Shown here: positions 57,266-64,000 of the stretch, piece by piece
Numbering within the stretch: position 1 is the first letter of the stretch
How the letters are laid out: every line of letters starts with the position of its first letter
Source of the DNA: Paenibacillus sp. FSL H8-0548
Lineage (GTDB): Bacteria; Bacillota; Bacilli; Paenibacillales; Paenibacillaceae
NCBI RefSeq assembly: GCF_038630985.1
Contig: NZ_CP152049.1
Coordinates: 2,065,501 to 2,129,500 of the forward strand
Length of the DNA: 64,000 nucleotides
Direction: 5' to 3'
Notes under the pieces: model-generated
What the model was told of the DNA's origin: nothing
Databases searched by the model: none
The model's input: the letters and a program-made list of their open reading frames with translations, nothing else
Program-made: the position numbers and the translations under genes

Positions 57266-58672
57266 ATGAATCAAAAAAATCGAATGACGTACCGCTTTGA
57301 CCGTAATGGCCAATCCATTAGTGATGAAATTCCGAATACTAATAAGCTGCCTGAACCAACCGCAGCTATAGAAGACTCTTTCAGCCCAATTAATAGTGAT
57401 GCCAATAAACCGGCAAAAATGAACGTTATACCGTTGTATCCTTCTACTGAGAAGCATGCAGTCAGTGAAGTCAGTCCCTGGAACAGTGCATTTCAAGAGG
57501 ATATTGGAGCTTTGGAGAAGCTGATTAGAAATACCGATGCCAAGCCTGTATCGAAATGGTCTCAGAAGTCAATCACATCCAAAGTCAAGCGGGAAAAAGA
57601 AAAGCCTGCATTTCTGGAGACAGCCGCACAGCAGGATGAAATTCAAAATATAGCAGAAGAAAGTGATTTGCAAGAGGAGCATTTGCAAGAATTACCTCAC
57701 ATGTATCAGGAGGAGTCAGTTTACGATGAGACGAGGAGAAGCAAAGCGCAATATTCAAGAATGACTCATAAGAAAGGAACGCCTTCCTGGCTTAATGTGT
57801 TTTTGTCAGTTGCGGCTGCACTGGCTACGGGCGCGTTTTTTGGGTATTTGCTGCTGTCGCTATTTACAGGCGCGAGCCTATGGCCTAGTCGAGCTACTGA
57901 CAATTCATTAACGCAGCCTGAGAACATGAATGCGATTTCGGGAGCGGTAAACGGAAATACAAATGTAGACACAAGCAACGGCAGTGAAGAAAAAGGAACG
58001 GATGACGCTAACGCTGCGAAACCAGACTCGAATACGGCGATGGCAAGTATTAAAGGGCTGGATCAGACCTACTATATGCTCCAATATGGCGTTTTCAGCA
58101 ACACTGAAGGAAGGGATGCTGCACTGGCACAGTTAGCTCAAAAAGGACTTGCTGGCGCTGGCTTGAGTGGTGCTGCTGATTATCGTGTATACGCAGGGGT
58201 CGCAAATGACAAAAGCAGCGCACAGACGATTCGCGCTCTGCTGCCCGAATTAGATCTCTATGTTAAAGAAATCAATCTTGTGGCGCCGAAGGAAATTCCA
58301 TTTAGTGGAGACCAATCCGCGGCACAAGCCTTCTTCGATCAGACAGCATTACTCGTCCAAATGTTGGATGAACTAACATTTGCACAGCTAGAGCAGCCAA
58401 CAATGTCATCTTTGAGCGAGTCAGCTGCTGCTTCATGGCAGGGTCAATATCAAAAATGGACAGAAAACGCAGCAGCGATGCGAATAGGTATAGTGGATGA
58501 GAAGGGGAAAGCCTATCTGGATAAAGTTAGTCAAGCGATTAATACGGCAGCTAAATCATTAATAGAGTATGATAAAAAACCGTCTCGCACACATTTATGG
58601 TCGACTCAAATGGGAACTATGGAAGCGATCTTAACACAAAATGAATGGTTTGAGACCATCAGTGCATTGTAA
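57266..58672 (+). CDS. spoIIB: SPOR-domain membrane protein, SpoIIB-like
   Basis: Protein of 468 residues starting at ATG 57266 (AAGGAG 8 bases upstream). Cytosolic Glu/Lys-rich N-terminal part (1-170), one membrane helix (LNVFLSVAAALATGAFFGYL near residue 178-197), a Ser/Asn-rich linker, and a SPOR domain (TYYMLQYGVFSNTEGRDAAL ... YRVYAGVANDKSS) that binds denuded peptidoglycan. SpoIIB of B. subtilis has this layout, lies before maf-radC-mreBCD as here, and helps septal wall thinning during engulfment. The C-terminal helical part is not part of SPOR. Confidence 0.82.
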   Translation: MNQKNRMTYRFDRNGQSISDEIPNTNKLPEPTAAIEDSFSPINSDANKPAKMNVIPLYPSTEKHAVSEVSPWNSAFQEDIGALEKLIRNTDAKPVSKWSQKSITSKVKREKEKPAFLETAAQQDEIQNIAEESDLQEEHLQELPHMYQEESVYDETRRSKAQYSRMTHKKGTPSWLNVFLSVAAALATGAFFGYLLLSLFTGASLWPSRATDNSLTQPENMNAISGAVNGNTNVDTSNGSEEKGTDDANAAKPDSNTAMASIKGLDQTYYMLQYGVFSNTEGRDAALAQLAQKGLAGAGLSGAADYRVYAGVANDKSSAQTIRALLPELDLYVKEINLVAPKEIPFSGDQSAAQAFFDQTALLVQMLDELTFAQLEQPTMSSLSESAAASWQGQYQKWTENAAAMRIGIVDEKGKAYLDKVSQAINTAAKSLIEYDKKPSRTHLWSTQMGTMEAILTQNEWFETISAL

Positions 58673-58733
58673 ACGAATAGGTTCATGCGTATAATGAACT
58701 TAGGTGTCAATTCATGGCGAGAGGCGTTGAAAG

Positions 58734-58976
58734 ATGAAGAAAAACGGCTGGATTCTTCTCATTTTTATCATAATTGGCTTATTAGCCGGCGCATTAGTAG
58801 CAAGATGGCTGGCTCCAGTTTCAGGCATCGCATTTTTGACAAATCCAATTGAAACAACTTGGTCTCCTGCCATAGATTTGTATGTAATCAGCTTTAATAT
58901 GACGCTTCAACTTCAATTCAGCTTATTTAGCTTGATTGGAGCCATTATTGCCATCTGGTTGTATCGTAAAATGTAA
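58734..58976 (+). CDS. DUF4321 small membrane protein
   Basis: Protein of 80 residues with two membrane helices (GWILLIFIIIGLLAGALVA at residues 5-23 and FSLFSLIGAIIAIWLYRKM at the end), with ARWLAPVSGIAFLTNPIETT between them. It fits the DUF4321 family found next to maf/radC in many Bacillota; function unknown. GAGAGG lies before the ATG. 33 bp from maf. Confidence 0.88.
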   Translation: MKKNGWILLIFIIIGLLAGALVARWLAPVSGIAFLTNPIETTWSPAIDLYVISFNMTLQLQFSLFSLIGAIIAIWLYRKM

Positions 58977-59008
58977 AGAAAAGCACGAAGGAGCGCGGCA
59001 TTTATTTT

Positions 59009-59638
59009 ATGAATGATAAACCATTACGCAACGAAGCGATAAGCCAGCTGGTGCTGGCCTCTTCGTCACCGCGCCGGAAGGAACTGGTCGCAATGCTGGA
59101 CCTTTCTTTGCCGGTTTATATTTTGTCTACGGACACGGATGAATCGATTGAAGCAGGCTGGTCACCGGCACAGGTTGTGGAGAAGCTCAGCCTGCGCAAG
59201 GCGAATGCAGCTTTAAAATTACTGCAACAAAAGCAGGGGGACGAGTCGTCTCTAATTATTGGTGCGGACACGATTGTAGTCCTTGATGGTCATGTGCTTG
59301 GCAAGCCTGCGAATGATGCAGAGGCCATCTCTATGCTTAAGTGTCTTCAAGGGCGAGCTCATGAGGTTTATTCGGGAGTAGCCTGCGTGCGATCCTCAAA
59401 TGGGGAAGCCTTGGTTGCATATCGGATGACTAAGGTGAAAATGAAATCTCTTAGCGAGGAACAAATTGCGAGATATGTCGCAACTGGCGAGCCTCATGAT
59501 AAAGCCGGCTCATATGGAATCCAAGGTCTAGGCTCGACGATAGTAGAGCAAATCGATGGCTGTTATTTTAATGTTGTCGGTCTACCGTTGTCGCTGCTGT
59601 CAGATATGCTTGGTACTTTCGATATTTCTGTATTCTAA
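59009..59638 (+). CDS. maf: Maf-family nucleotide pyrophosphatase
   Basis: Protein of 209 residues. Nucleoside triphosphate pyrophosphatase (dTTP/UTP-type in many members), involved in nucleotide house-cleaning and linked to septum formation. LVLASSSPRRKELVAML near the start, IIGADTIVVLDGHVLGKP in the middle (catalytic Asp in GADT), and GEPHDKAGSYGIQGLG near residue 165-180 are signature pieces. The start ATG 59009 lies 20 bases after an AAGGAG site, so a start closer to it is possible but none is seen. Confidence 0.95.
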   Translation: MNDKPLRNEAISQLVLASSSPRRKELVAMLDLSLPVYILSTDTDESIEAGWSPAQVVEKLSLRKANAALKLLQQKQGDESSLIIGADTIVVLDGHVLGKPANDAEAISMLKCLQGRAHEVYSGVACVRSSNGEALVAYRMTKVKMKSLSEEQIARYVATGEPHDKAGSYGIQGLGSTIVEQIDGCYFNVVGLPLSLLSDMLGTFDISVF

Positions 59639-59728
59639 TACGAAGTTGTTTGCTCGGAACCGGATTTTTTTTCAATATTTAGGCAATATATGATGGCATC
59701 CTAATTTAATGAAAAGGCGGGTTGGGAC

Positions 59729-60418
59729 ATGGAGCCGCAATCGATGATTTTGCGTGATGTCCCCCATGAAGAACGTCCGAGAGAGCGCATGATGAAATAT
59801 GGGGCCGAAGCACTTAGCCATACCGAACTTCTTGCCATTTTGCTGCGCACAGGCACGCAGAAGCAATCAGCAGTACATTTGGCAGGTACAATACTGAAAC
59901 AATGCGGAAGCTTGCGTAATTTGATGGATATGAGTATGGAAGAATTAACGACCATTCGAGGAATTGGTCCGGCCAAAGCGGTGCAGCTGCGTGCGGGCAT
60001 TGAGCTTGGAAGAAGGATTACGCGCAGCCTGGCAGGCGACGCGGTAATCGTTCGCAAACCGCAGGATGCGGCGGACTATGTAATGGAAGATCTCCGTTAT
60101 TTGAAGAAGGAGCATTTCGTCTGTTTATTTTTAAATACCAAAAATCATATTACTGCTCGTGAAACCTTATCAGTCGGGACGCTAAATGCGTCGCTGGTAC
60201 ATCCTCGAGAAGTATTTCGTGCGGCAATTCAGCGTAATAGTGCATCCATTATTTGCGTCCATAATCACCCGAGTGGCGATCCAGCACCAAGCCCGGAGGA
60301 TATTTCTTTAACGAAGCGTTTGGTGGAAGCCGGACAGCTTGTCGGAATAGAAGTGTTGGACCATCTAGTTATCGGTGACGGGCGTTTCGTTAGTTTGAAG
60401 GAAAAAGGCTATATGTAA
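59729..60418 (+). CDS. radC: RadC-family JAB/MPN domain protein
   Basis: Protein of 229 residues. N-terminal helix-hairpin-helix region (LTTIRGIGPAKAVQLRAGIE near residue 72-91) and C-terminal JAMM metalloprotease-like domain with ICVHNHPSGDPAPSPED (near residue 174-190), which holds the His-x-His and Asp zinc ligands. Despite the name, a role in DNA repair is not proven. Position between maf and mreB is widely conserved. The mreB promoter lies in its last codons. Confidence 0.94.
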   Translation: MEPQSMILRDVPHEERPRERMMKYGAEALSHTELLAILLRTGTQKQSAVHLAGTILKQCGSLRNLMDMSMEELTTIRGIGPAKAVQLRAGIELGRRITRSLAGDAVIVRKPQDAADYVMEDLRYLKKEHFVCLFLNTKNHITARETLSVGTLNASLVHPREVFRAAIQRNSASIICVHNHPSGDPAPSPEDISLTKRLVEAGQLVGIEVLDHLVIGDGRFVSLKEKGYM

Positions 60419-60424
60419 TATAAT
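60395..60424 (+). promoter_or_regulatory. Promoter of mreB
   Basis: TTGAAG (60395-60400) and TATAAT (60419-60424) are 18 bp apart, overlapping the end of radC and 34 bp before the mreB start. Confidence 0.75.
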
Positions 60425-60457
60425 AAAGTGATGTGGCAATTAGAAGGGAGCAACAAC

Positions 60458-61486
60458 ATGTTTGGTGGTTTTTCGAAAGATTTAGGTATTGACTTAGGCA
60501 CTGCAAACACACTCGTATTCGTCAAAGGAAAAGGAATTGTAGTAAGGGAGCCTTCGGTGGTGGCTATTCGTACCGATACAAAAACAATCGAAGCAGTCGG
60601 CGAGCAAGCCAAAAAAATGATTGGCAGAACACCTGGCAACATTCGAGCAGTTCGTCCTATGAAGGACGGTGTTATTGCTGATTTTGAAACGACAGCAACG
60701 ATGATTAAATATTTTATTCGACAAGCACAAAAGCAGCGCTCCTTATTTCCGCGTCATCCCAACGTAATGGTTTGTGTACCTTCAGGAATTACGGCAGTAG
60801 AAAAACGTGCTGTTGAGGACGCGACAAAGCAAGCCGGAGCACGAGAGGCTTACACGATAGAAGAGCCTTTCGCAGCCGCTATCGGTGCTGACTTGCCCGT
60901 TTGGGAGCCGACAGGAAGCATGGTTGTTGATATTGGCGGCGGTACAACAGAGGTTGCGGTCATTTCACTAGGTGGGATTGTTACTGCACGATCGATTCGT
61001 GTAGCTGGCGATGAGATGGACGATGCTGTCATTCAGTATATTAAACGGCAATACAATCTCATGATCGGCGAGAGAACGTCAGAGCAATTGAAAATGGAAA
61101 TTGGTTCTGCTCTTCCATTGGATAAAGCCGAAACAATCGAAATTCGTGGACGCGATCTCGTATCTGGTTTGCCTAAGACGCTTGCGATAACATCCGACGA
61201 AATTACTGAGGCGCTTACAGATACCGTAAACGCGATCGTTGATGCGGTGAAAGTTACCCTAGAGAAATGTCCTCCAGAGCTCTCTGCGGATATTATGGAT
61301 CGCGGTATTGTACTTACGGGAGGCGGCGCGTTGCTTCGCAATCTGGACAAGCTGCTGCAGCGCGAGACGGGCATGCCTGTCATTGTTGCGGAAAATCCAC
61401 TTGATTGCGTAGCGATTGGCACGGGACGTTCGCTGGACAACATTCATTTATTCAAAGCAAGAAACTCATCTCGTTCGAGAAGATAG
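60458..61486 (+). CDS. mreB: Rod shape-determining protein MreB
   Basis: Protein of 342 residues. Actin-like filament protein that guides side-wall synthesis. Phosphate-1 [19 protein letters not shown] near the start, [19 protein letters not shown] near residue 160 and [18 protein letters not shown] near 287 are the ATP-binding pieces of the actin fold. ATG 60458 ([10 protein letters not shown]) with AGAAGGGAG upstream is chosen over 60428. First of mreBCD, followed by minCD. Confidence 0.98.
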   Translation: MFGGFSKDLGIDLGTANTLVFVKGKGIVVREPSVVAIRTDTKTIEAVGEQAKKMIGRTPGNIRAVRPMKDGVIADFETTATMIKYFIRQAQKQRSLFPRHPNVMVCVPSGITAVEKRAVEDATKQAGAREAYTIEEPFAAAIGADLPVWEPTGSMVVDIGGGTTEVAVISLGGIVTARSIRVAGDEMDDAVIQYIKRQYNLMIGERTSEQLKMEIGSALPLDKAETIEIRGRDLVSGLPKTLAITSDEITEALTDTVNAIVDAVKVTLEKCPPELSADIMDRGIVLTGGGALLRNLDKLLQRETGMPVIVAENPLDCVAIGTGRSLDNIHLFKARNSSRSRR

Positions 61487-61523
61487 ACAAGGGCTAGTGC
61501 GGAAACGGATATGAAATGGGCAG

Positions 61524-62408
61524 GTGGTCGAGCTGTTTAAGCTAATGCGAAATAAGCGAGTGTTTATGCTGATGATCGGGTTTATTTTGTTTATAGCGGT
61601 CATCGGCTTCTCGCTCAGTGATCGCAAGGAATTGTCCTTGCCGGAAAAGTTTCTTAAGGACTCAACAGCATACGTACAGCAATGGTTTTACAAGCCCGCT
61701 GGTTACATAGCGGGCTTGTTTGAGGATATTCGCAATATGCGTATGATTTATGAAGAGAACGAGCAGCTTCGCATTACAGCGGCTGCTTACTCTCGTGACA
61801 AGATCAAATACAATTTCGTAGAAAAAGAGAATGAAAGATACAAAGAGGAGCTAGCGTTTACGAAGCAGCAGAAAGAAATGTTTGATTATAACTATATCAT
61901 TGCACAGGTAGTGGCCGTCAGCAATGATGCAAATAATCGGACAATGAGTATCAATGTAGGCTCCAAAGACGGAATAAAGCCGAATATGGCCGTAACTACG
62001 GTCGATGGCTTAATCGGCATCGTAAGCTCAGTAACCCCCTTTACAGCAGCGGTAACACCGATTACAGAGCTAAGCGAGTCTTCGCAAACGTTTAGTCCGG
62101 TTGCCGTTACGATTTTGGGGCGCGTGAATGAATCCTTTGGTATTTTAAGCAACTACAATAAGGAAACATCGAGAGTTATGATGACGAAGATCCCCGAAGA
62201 CGATAAAATGGCTTTTCAGGATACGGTCATTACATCCGGCTTAGGCAATGTTTACCCTAGGGGACTCGTTGTCGGTACAGTGGAAAATAAGCAGCTGGGT
62301 GACTTTGGTCTTACCTATACGGCAACGGTCAAGCTCGCAGCGAGCTTCGATCATTTGACTGAGGTGTTCGTCGTTCAGGTTCCTGAATTGGAGGATGGCG
62401 AGCAATGA
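61524..62408 (+). CDS. mreC: Rod shape-determining protein MreC
   Basis: Protein of 294 residues from GTG 61524. One N-terminal membrane helix (VFMLMIGFILFIAVIGFSL), a coiled coil (MIYEENEQLRITAAAYS...), and the extracellular beta-barrels with INVGSKDGIKPNMAV and GLVVGTVENKQLGDFGL. It scaffolds the elongasome outside the membrane. The start is unsure, since the AGGTGG here overlaps the GTG; ATG 61545 is the next in-frame choice but has no site. Four-base overlap with mreD. Confidence 0.95.
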   Translation: MVELFKLMRNKRVFMLMIGFILFIAVIGFSLSDRKELSLPEKFLKDSTAYVQQWFYKPAGYIAGLFEDIRNMRMIYEENEQLRITAAAYSRDKIKYNFVEKENERYKEELAFTKQQKEMFDYNYIIAQVVAVSNDANNRTMSINVGSKDGIKPNMAVTTVDGLIGIVSSVTPFTAAVTPITELSESSQTFSPVAVTILGRVNESFGILSNYNKETSRVMMTKIPEDDKMAFQDTVITSGLGNVYPRGLVVGTVENKQLGDFGLTYTATVKLAASFDHLTEVFVVQVPELEDGEQ

Positions 62409-62929
62409 GCATGAACCGAATCCTTTTGCTCATGTTTCTTCTGTTTATTATCGAGGGAACCGTGATGTCATGGATTATTCCTGCTGGCTTCGGTCATCGG
62501 ATCATTCCTCATTTTGTGTTTGTCATTGTCATTTTTTCTGGACTTTATAGTAGAAGGCATCTTGCATTGCTGCTTGGCATTTGCTTTGGTATGCTTCAGG
62601 ATATTGTTTATTTTGGTCATTTACTAGGTACAAATGCTTTCATTATGGGATTAATGGGTTATTTTACGGGTGTGCTCTTAGAGCGGAGACGTTCAACTAT
62701 AATGATGGCTATTTCTGTTATTGGCTTTGCTTGTCTATTATATGACAGTGTTATTTTTTTCATATACAGCGTATTTCGCATTACGCATGAAAGCTATGCC
62801 TGGGCACTAATCGATCACATTCTACCAAGTTTATTTCTCCAGCTAGCATTTGCACTAGCCTGCTATGTGCCTGCAAGGAAGCTTTTTGAAGGGCAGTCCA
62901 AGACGAATGCGGAGAAGGACGAGGAATAA
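62405..62929 (+). CDS. mreD: Rod shape-determining protein MreD
   Basis: Protein of 174 residues with about five to six membrane helices (ILLLMFLLFIIEGTVMSWI, FVFVIVIFSGLYSRRHLAL, LGICFGMLQDIVYFGHLLG and so on). The GMLQDIVYF piece is typical of MreD. Part of the elongasome with MreC. Start overlaps mreC (ATGA). Low sequence conservation is normal for the family; context is decisive. Confidence 0.93.
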   Translation: MSMNRILLLMFLLFIIEGTVMSWIIPAGFGHRIIPHFVFVIVIFSGLYSRRHLALLLGICFGMLQDIVYFGHLLGTNAFIMGLMGYFTGVLLERRRSTIMMAISVIGFACLLYDSVIFFIYSVFRITHESYAWALIDHILPSLFLQLAFALACYVPARKLFEGQSKTNAEKDEE

Positions 62930-62994
62930 AAATTGAGTCCTTGCAGGAATTTGTTAGGTAGAGCCAGAAATGATTAGGTTGGGGAGGGACGAAC

Positions 62995-63660
62995 GTGACC
63001 GAGAGGCAGCATATTATAATAAAGGGTGTAAAAGAAGGTCTCGTGTTCCTTCTCGACGATAAATGTGAATTTGCGGCATTGTTGGATGAGCTTCAATACA
63101 AGCTGGAAAAAACGCATCAACAGCTGCTTGCAGGTCCACTTGTTCATGTGCAGGTGAAGCTTGGAGCAAGACAAGTGACGGATGATGATAAGGATCGGAT
63201 ACGAAATGTCATACGGACGCAGGGGAATCTGATGGTTCAATCTGTAGAATCCGACCCGCCAAAGGTTGATTCACAGGAGGATCAGCAGCCTAATCTGCAA
63301 GTGCTCACGTCTATTATACGCTCTGGTCAGACCTATGAGCATGATGGCGATTTGCTATTAATCGGCGATTTGAATCCAGGCGGCACACTGCTGTGCACAG
63401 GTGATATTTACGTACTAGGCGCGTTGCGTGGAACAGCACATGCAGGGATAAGCGGACGCACGGATGTCATAATCGCTACGTCTCTCATGCGTCCTACACA
63501 GCTGCGTATTGCAGACGTGATAAGCAGGCCGCCCGAGGAATGGATGACGAGCGATGCATCAATGGAGTTCGCCTTTCTAAGTGAAGGTCGAATGCAAATT
63601 GATAAGCTATCGCAATTATTTCGCATACGGCATAATCCTATAATGTTTAAAGGAGTGTAG
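62995..63660 (+). CDS. minC: Septum site-determining protein MinC
   Basis: Protein of 221 residues with a GTG start behind GGGGAGGGA. FtsZ inhibitor that keeps division at midcell. N-terminal domain (1-95) and the C-terminal beta-helix domain (about 105-215) with IIRSGQTYEHDGDLLLIGDL, NPGGTLLCTGDIYVLGALRG, and HAGISGRTDVIIATSLM, which binds MinD. minD begins three bases after the stop, so they are coupled. Confidence 0.95.
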   Translation: MTERQHIIIKGVKEGLVFLLDDKCEFAALLDELQYKLEKTHQQLLAGPLVHVQVKLGARQVTDDDKDRIRNVIRTQGNLMVQSVESDPPKVDSQEDQQPNLQVLTSIIRSGQTYEHDGDLLLIGDLNPGGTLLCTGDIYVLGALRGTAHAGISGRTDVIIATSLMRPTQLRIADVISRPPEEWMTSDASMEFAFLSEGRMQIDKLSQLFRIRHNPIMFKGV

Positions 63661-63663
63661 AGC

Positions 63664-64000
63664 ATGGGAGAAGCGATTGTAGTTACTTCAGGCAAGGGCG
63701 GCGTTGGCAAAACGACCACCTCAGCAAATCTGGGAACCGCGCTAGCATTACTTGGCAAGAAGGTATGTATGGTTGATACCGATATTGGCCTACGTAATCT
63801 TGATGTAGTCATGGGACTTGAAAATCGGATCATATATGACTTAGTAGATGTAGCCGAAGGGCGTTGTCGATTAAATCAAGCGCTAGTGAAAGACAAACGC
63901 TTCGATGAGCTATATATGCTTCCTGCCGCACAGACGAAGGATAAGGATTCTGTGAAGCCTGAGCAGGTGAAAAAAATGATTGACGAGCTGAAAAAAGAGC
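63664..64000 (+). CDS. minD: Septum site-determining protein MinD (3' end outside window)
   Basis: The first 112 residues are visible. Deviant Walker A SGKGGVGKTTTSANLGTAL (residues about 9-27) is the MinD/ParA hallmark, with VDTDIGLRNLDVVMGLENRI following. Membrane-bound ATPase that carries MinC to the poles. GGAGTGTAGAGC lies before the ATG. The gene runs off the end of the window. Confidence 0.97.
   Translation, partial: MGEAIVVTSGKGGVGKTTTSANLGTALALLGKKVCMVDTDIGLRNLDVVMGLENRIIYDLVDVAEGRCRLNQALVKDKRFDELYMLPAAQTKDKDSVKPEQVKKMIDELKKE

Overview
The window reads as chromosomal DNA of a spore-forming, low-to-mid GC Bacillota, most likely Paenibacillus or a close relative. The evidence is the run of sporulation and germination genes (gerM, a ger receptor operon, lonB, a SpoVID-like gene, a SpoIIB-like gene), the Bacillus-type order tig-clpX-lonB-lonA-ysxC-hemA-hemX-hemCDBL-spoVID-valS-folC-spoIIB-maf-radC-mreBCD-minCD, strong AGGAGG-type ribosome binding sites, GTG/TTG starts, and a very large SLH-anchored glycoside hydrolase of a kind common in Paenibacillus.

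Layout. 1-8.3 kb: 3' part of a giant surface enzyme with two GH16 domains and many carbohydrate-binding modules. 8.5-18.1 kb: housekeeping and small genes (glpX, an AIM24-family protein, a phosphatidylglycerophosphatase A, gerM-rph-rdgB, an asparagine synthetase, two small genes, a GNAT acetyltransferase), mostly closed by clear terminators. 18.6-19.2 kb: a stand-alone WYL-like mini-protein under a LexA-like box, and tRNA-Arg(TCT). 19.3-25.1 kb: a conserved acidic protein, tig, clpP, clpX, ispG. 25.2-30.5 kb: a five-gene spore germination receptor operon in the order B-A-B-C-D. 30.6-36.1 kb: lonB, lonA, ysxC and a conserved gene of unknown function. 36.2-38.3 kb: intergenic repeats, a DUF4309 lipoprotein and the S-adenosylmethionine decarboxylase speH. 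38.4-50.2 kb: the heme/siroheme operon hemA-[hemX]-sirC-like-hemC-cobA/hemD-hemB-hemL, then an RluA-type pseudouridine synthase and a SpoVID-like coat protein. 50.3-56.1 kb: T-box-controlled valS, folC, murC. 56.3-57.2 kb: a 112-bp tandem array and an unexplained stretch. 57.3-64 kb: SpoIIB-like SPOR protein, a DUF4321 protein, maf, radC, mreBCD, minC and the start of minD.

The most notable observations are: (1) hemX is split by a 1,598-bp IS4-type element with exact terminal repeats and a 9-bp target duplication; removing the element restores the reading frame exactly. Both ends carry an outward-facing TTGACA-17-TGCAAT promoter-like sequence, so the insertion may both knock out hemX and drive the rest of the heme operon. 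(2) A 98-bp two-hairpin intergenic repeat occurs as a tandem array at 37.3 kb and as a single inverted copy at 9.9 kb, with compensatory changes that keep the second stem paired. (3) Two other hairpin-rich tandem arrays (41-bp and 112-bp units) and possible structured leaders in front of ispG and speH remain unexplained. No CRISPR array, prophage or obvious defence island was seen.
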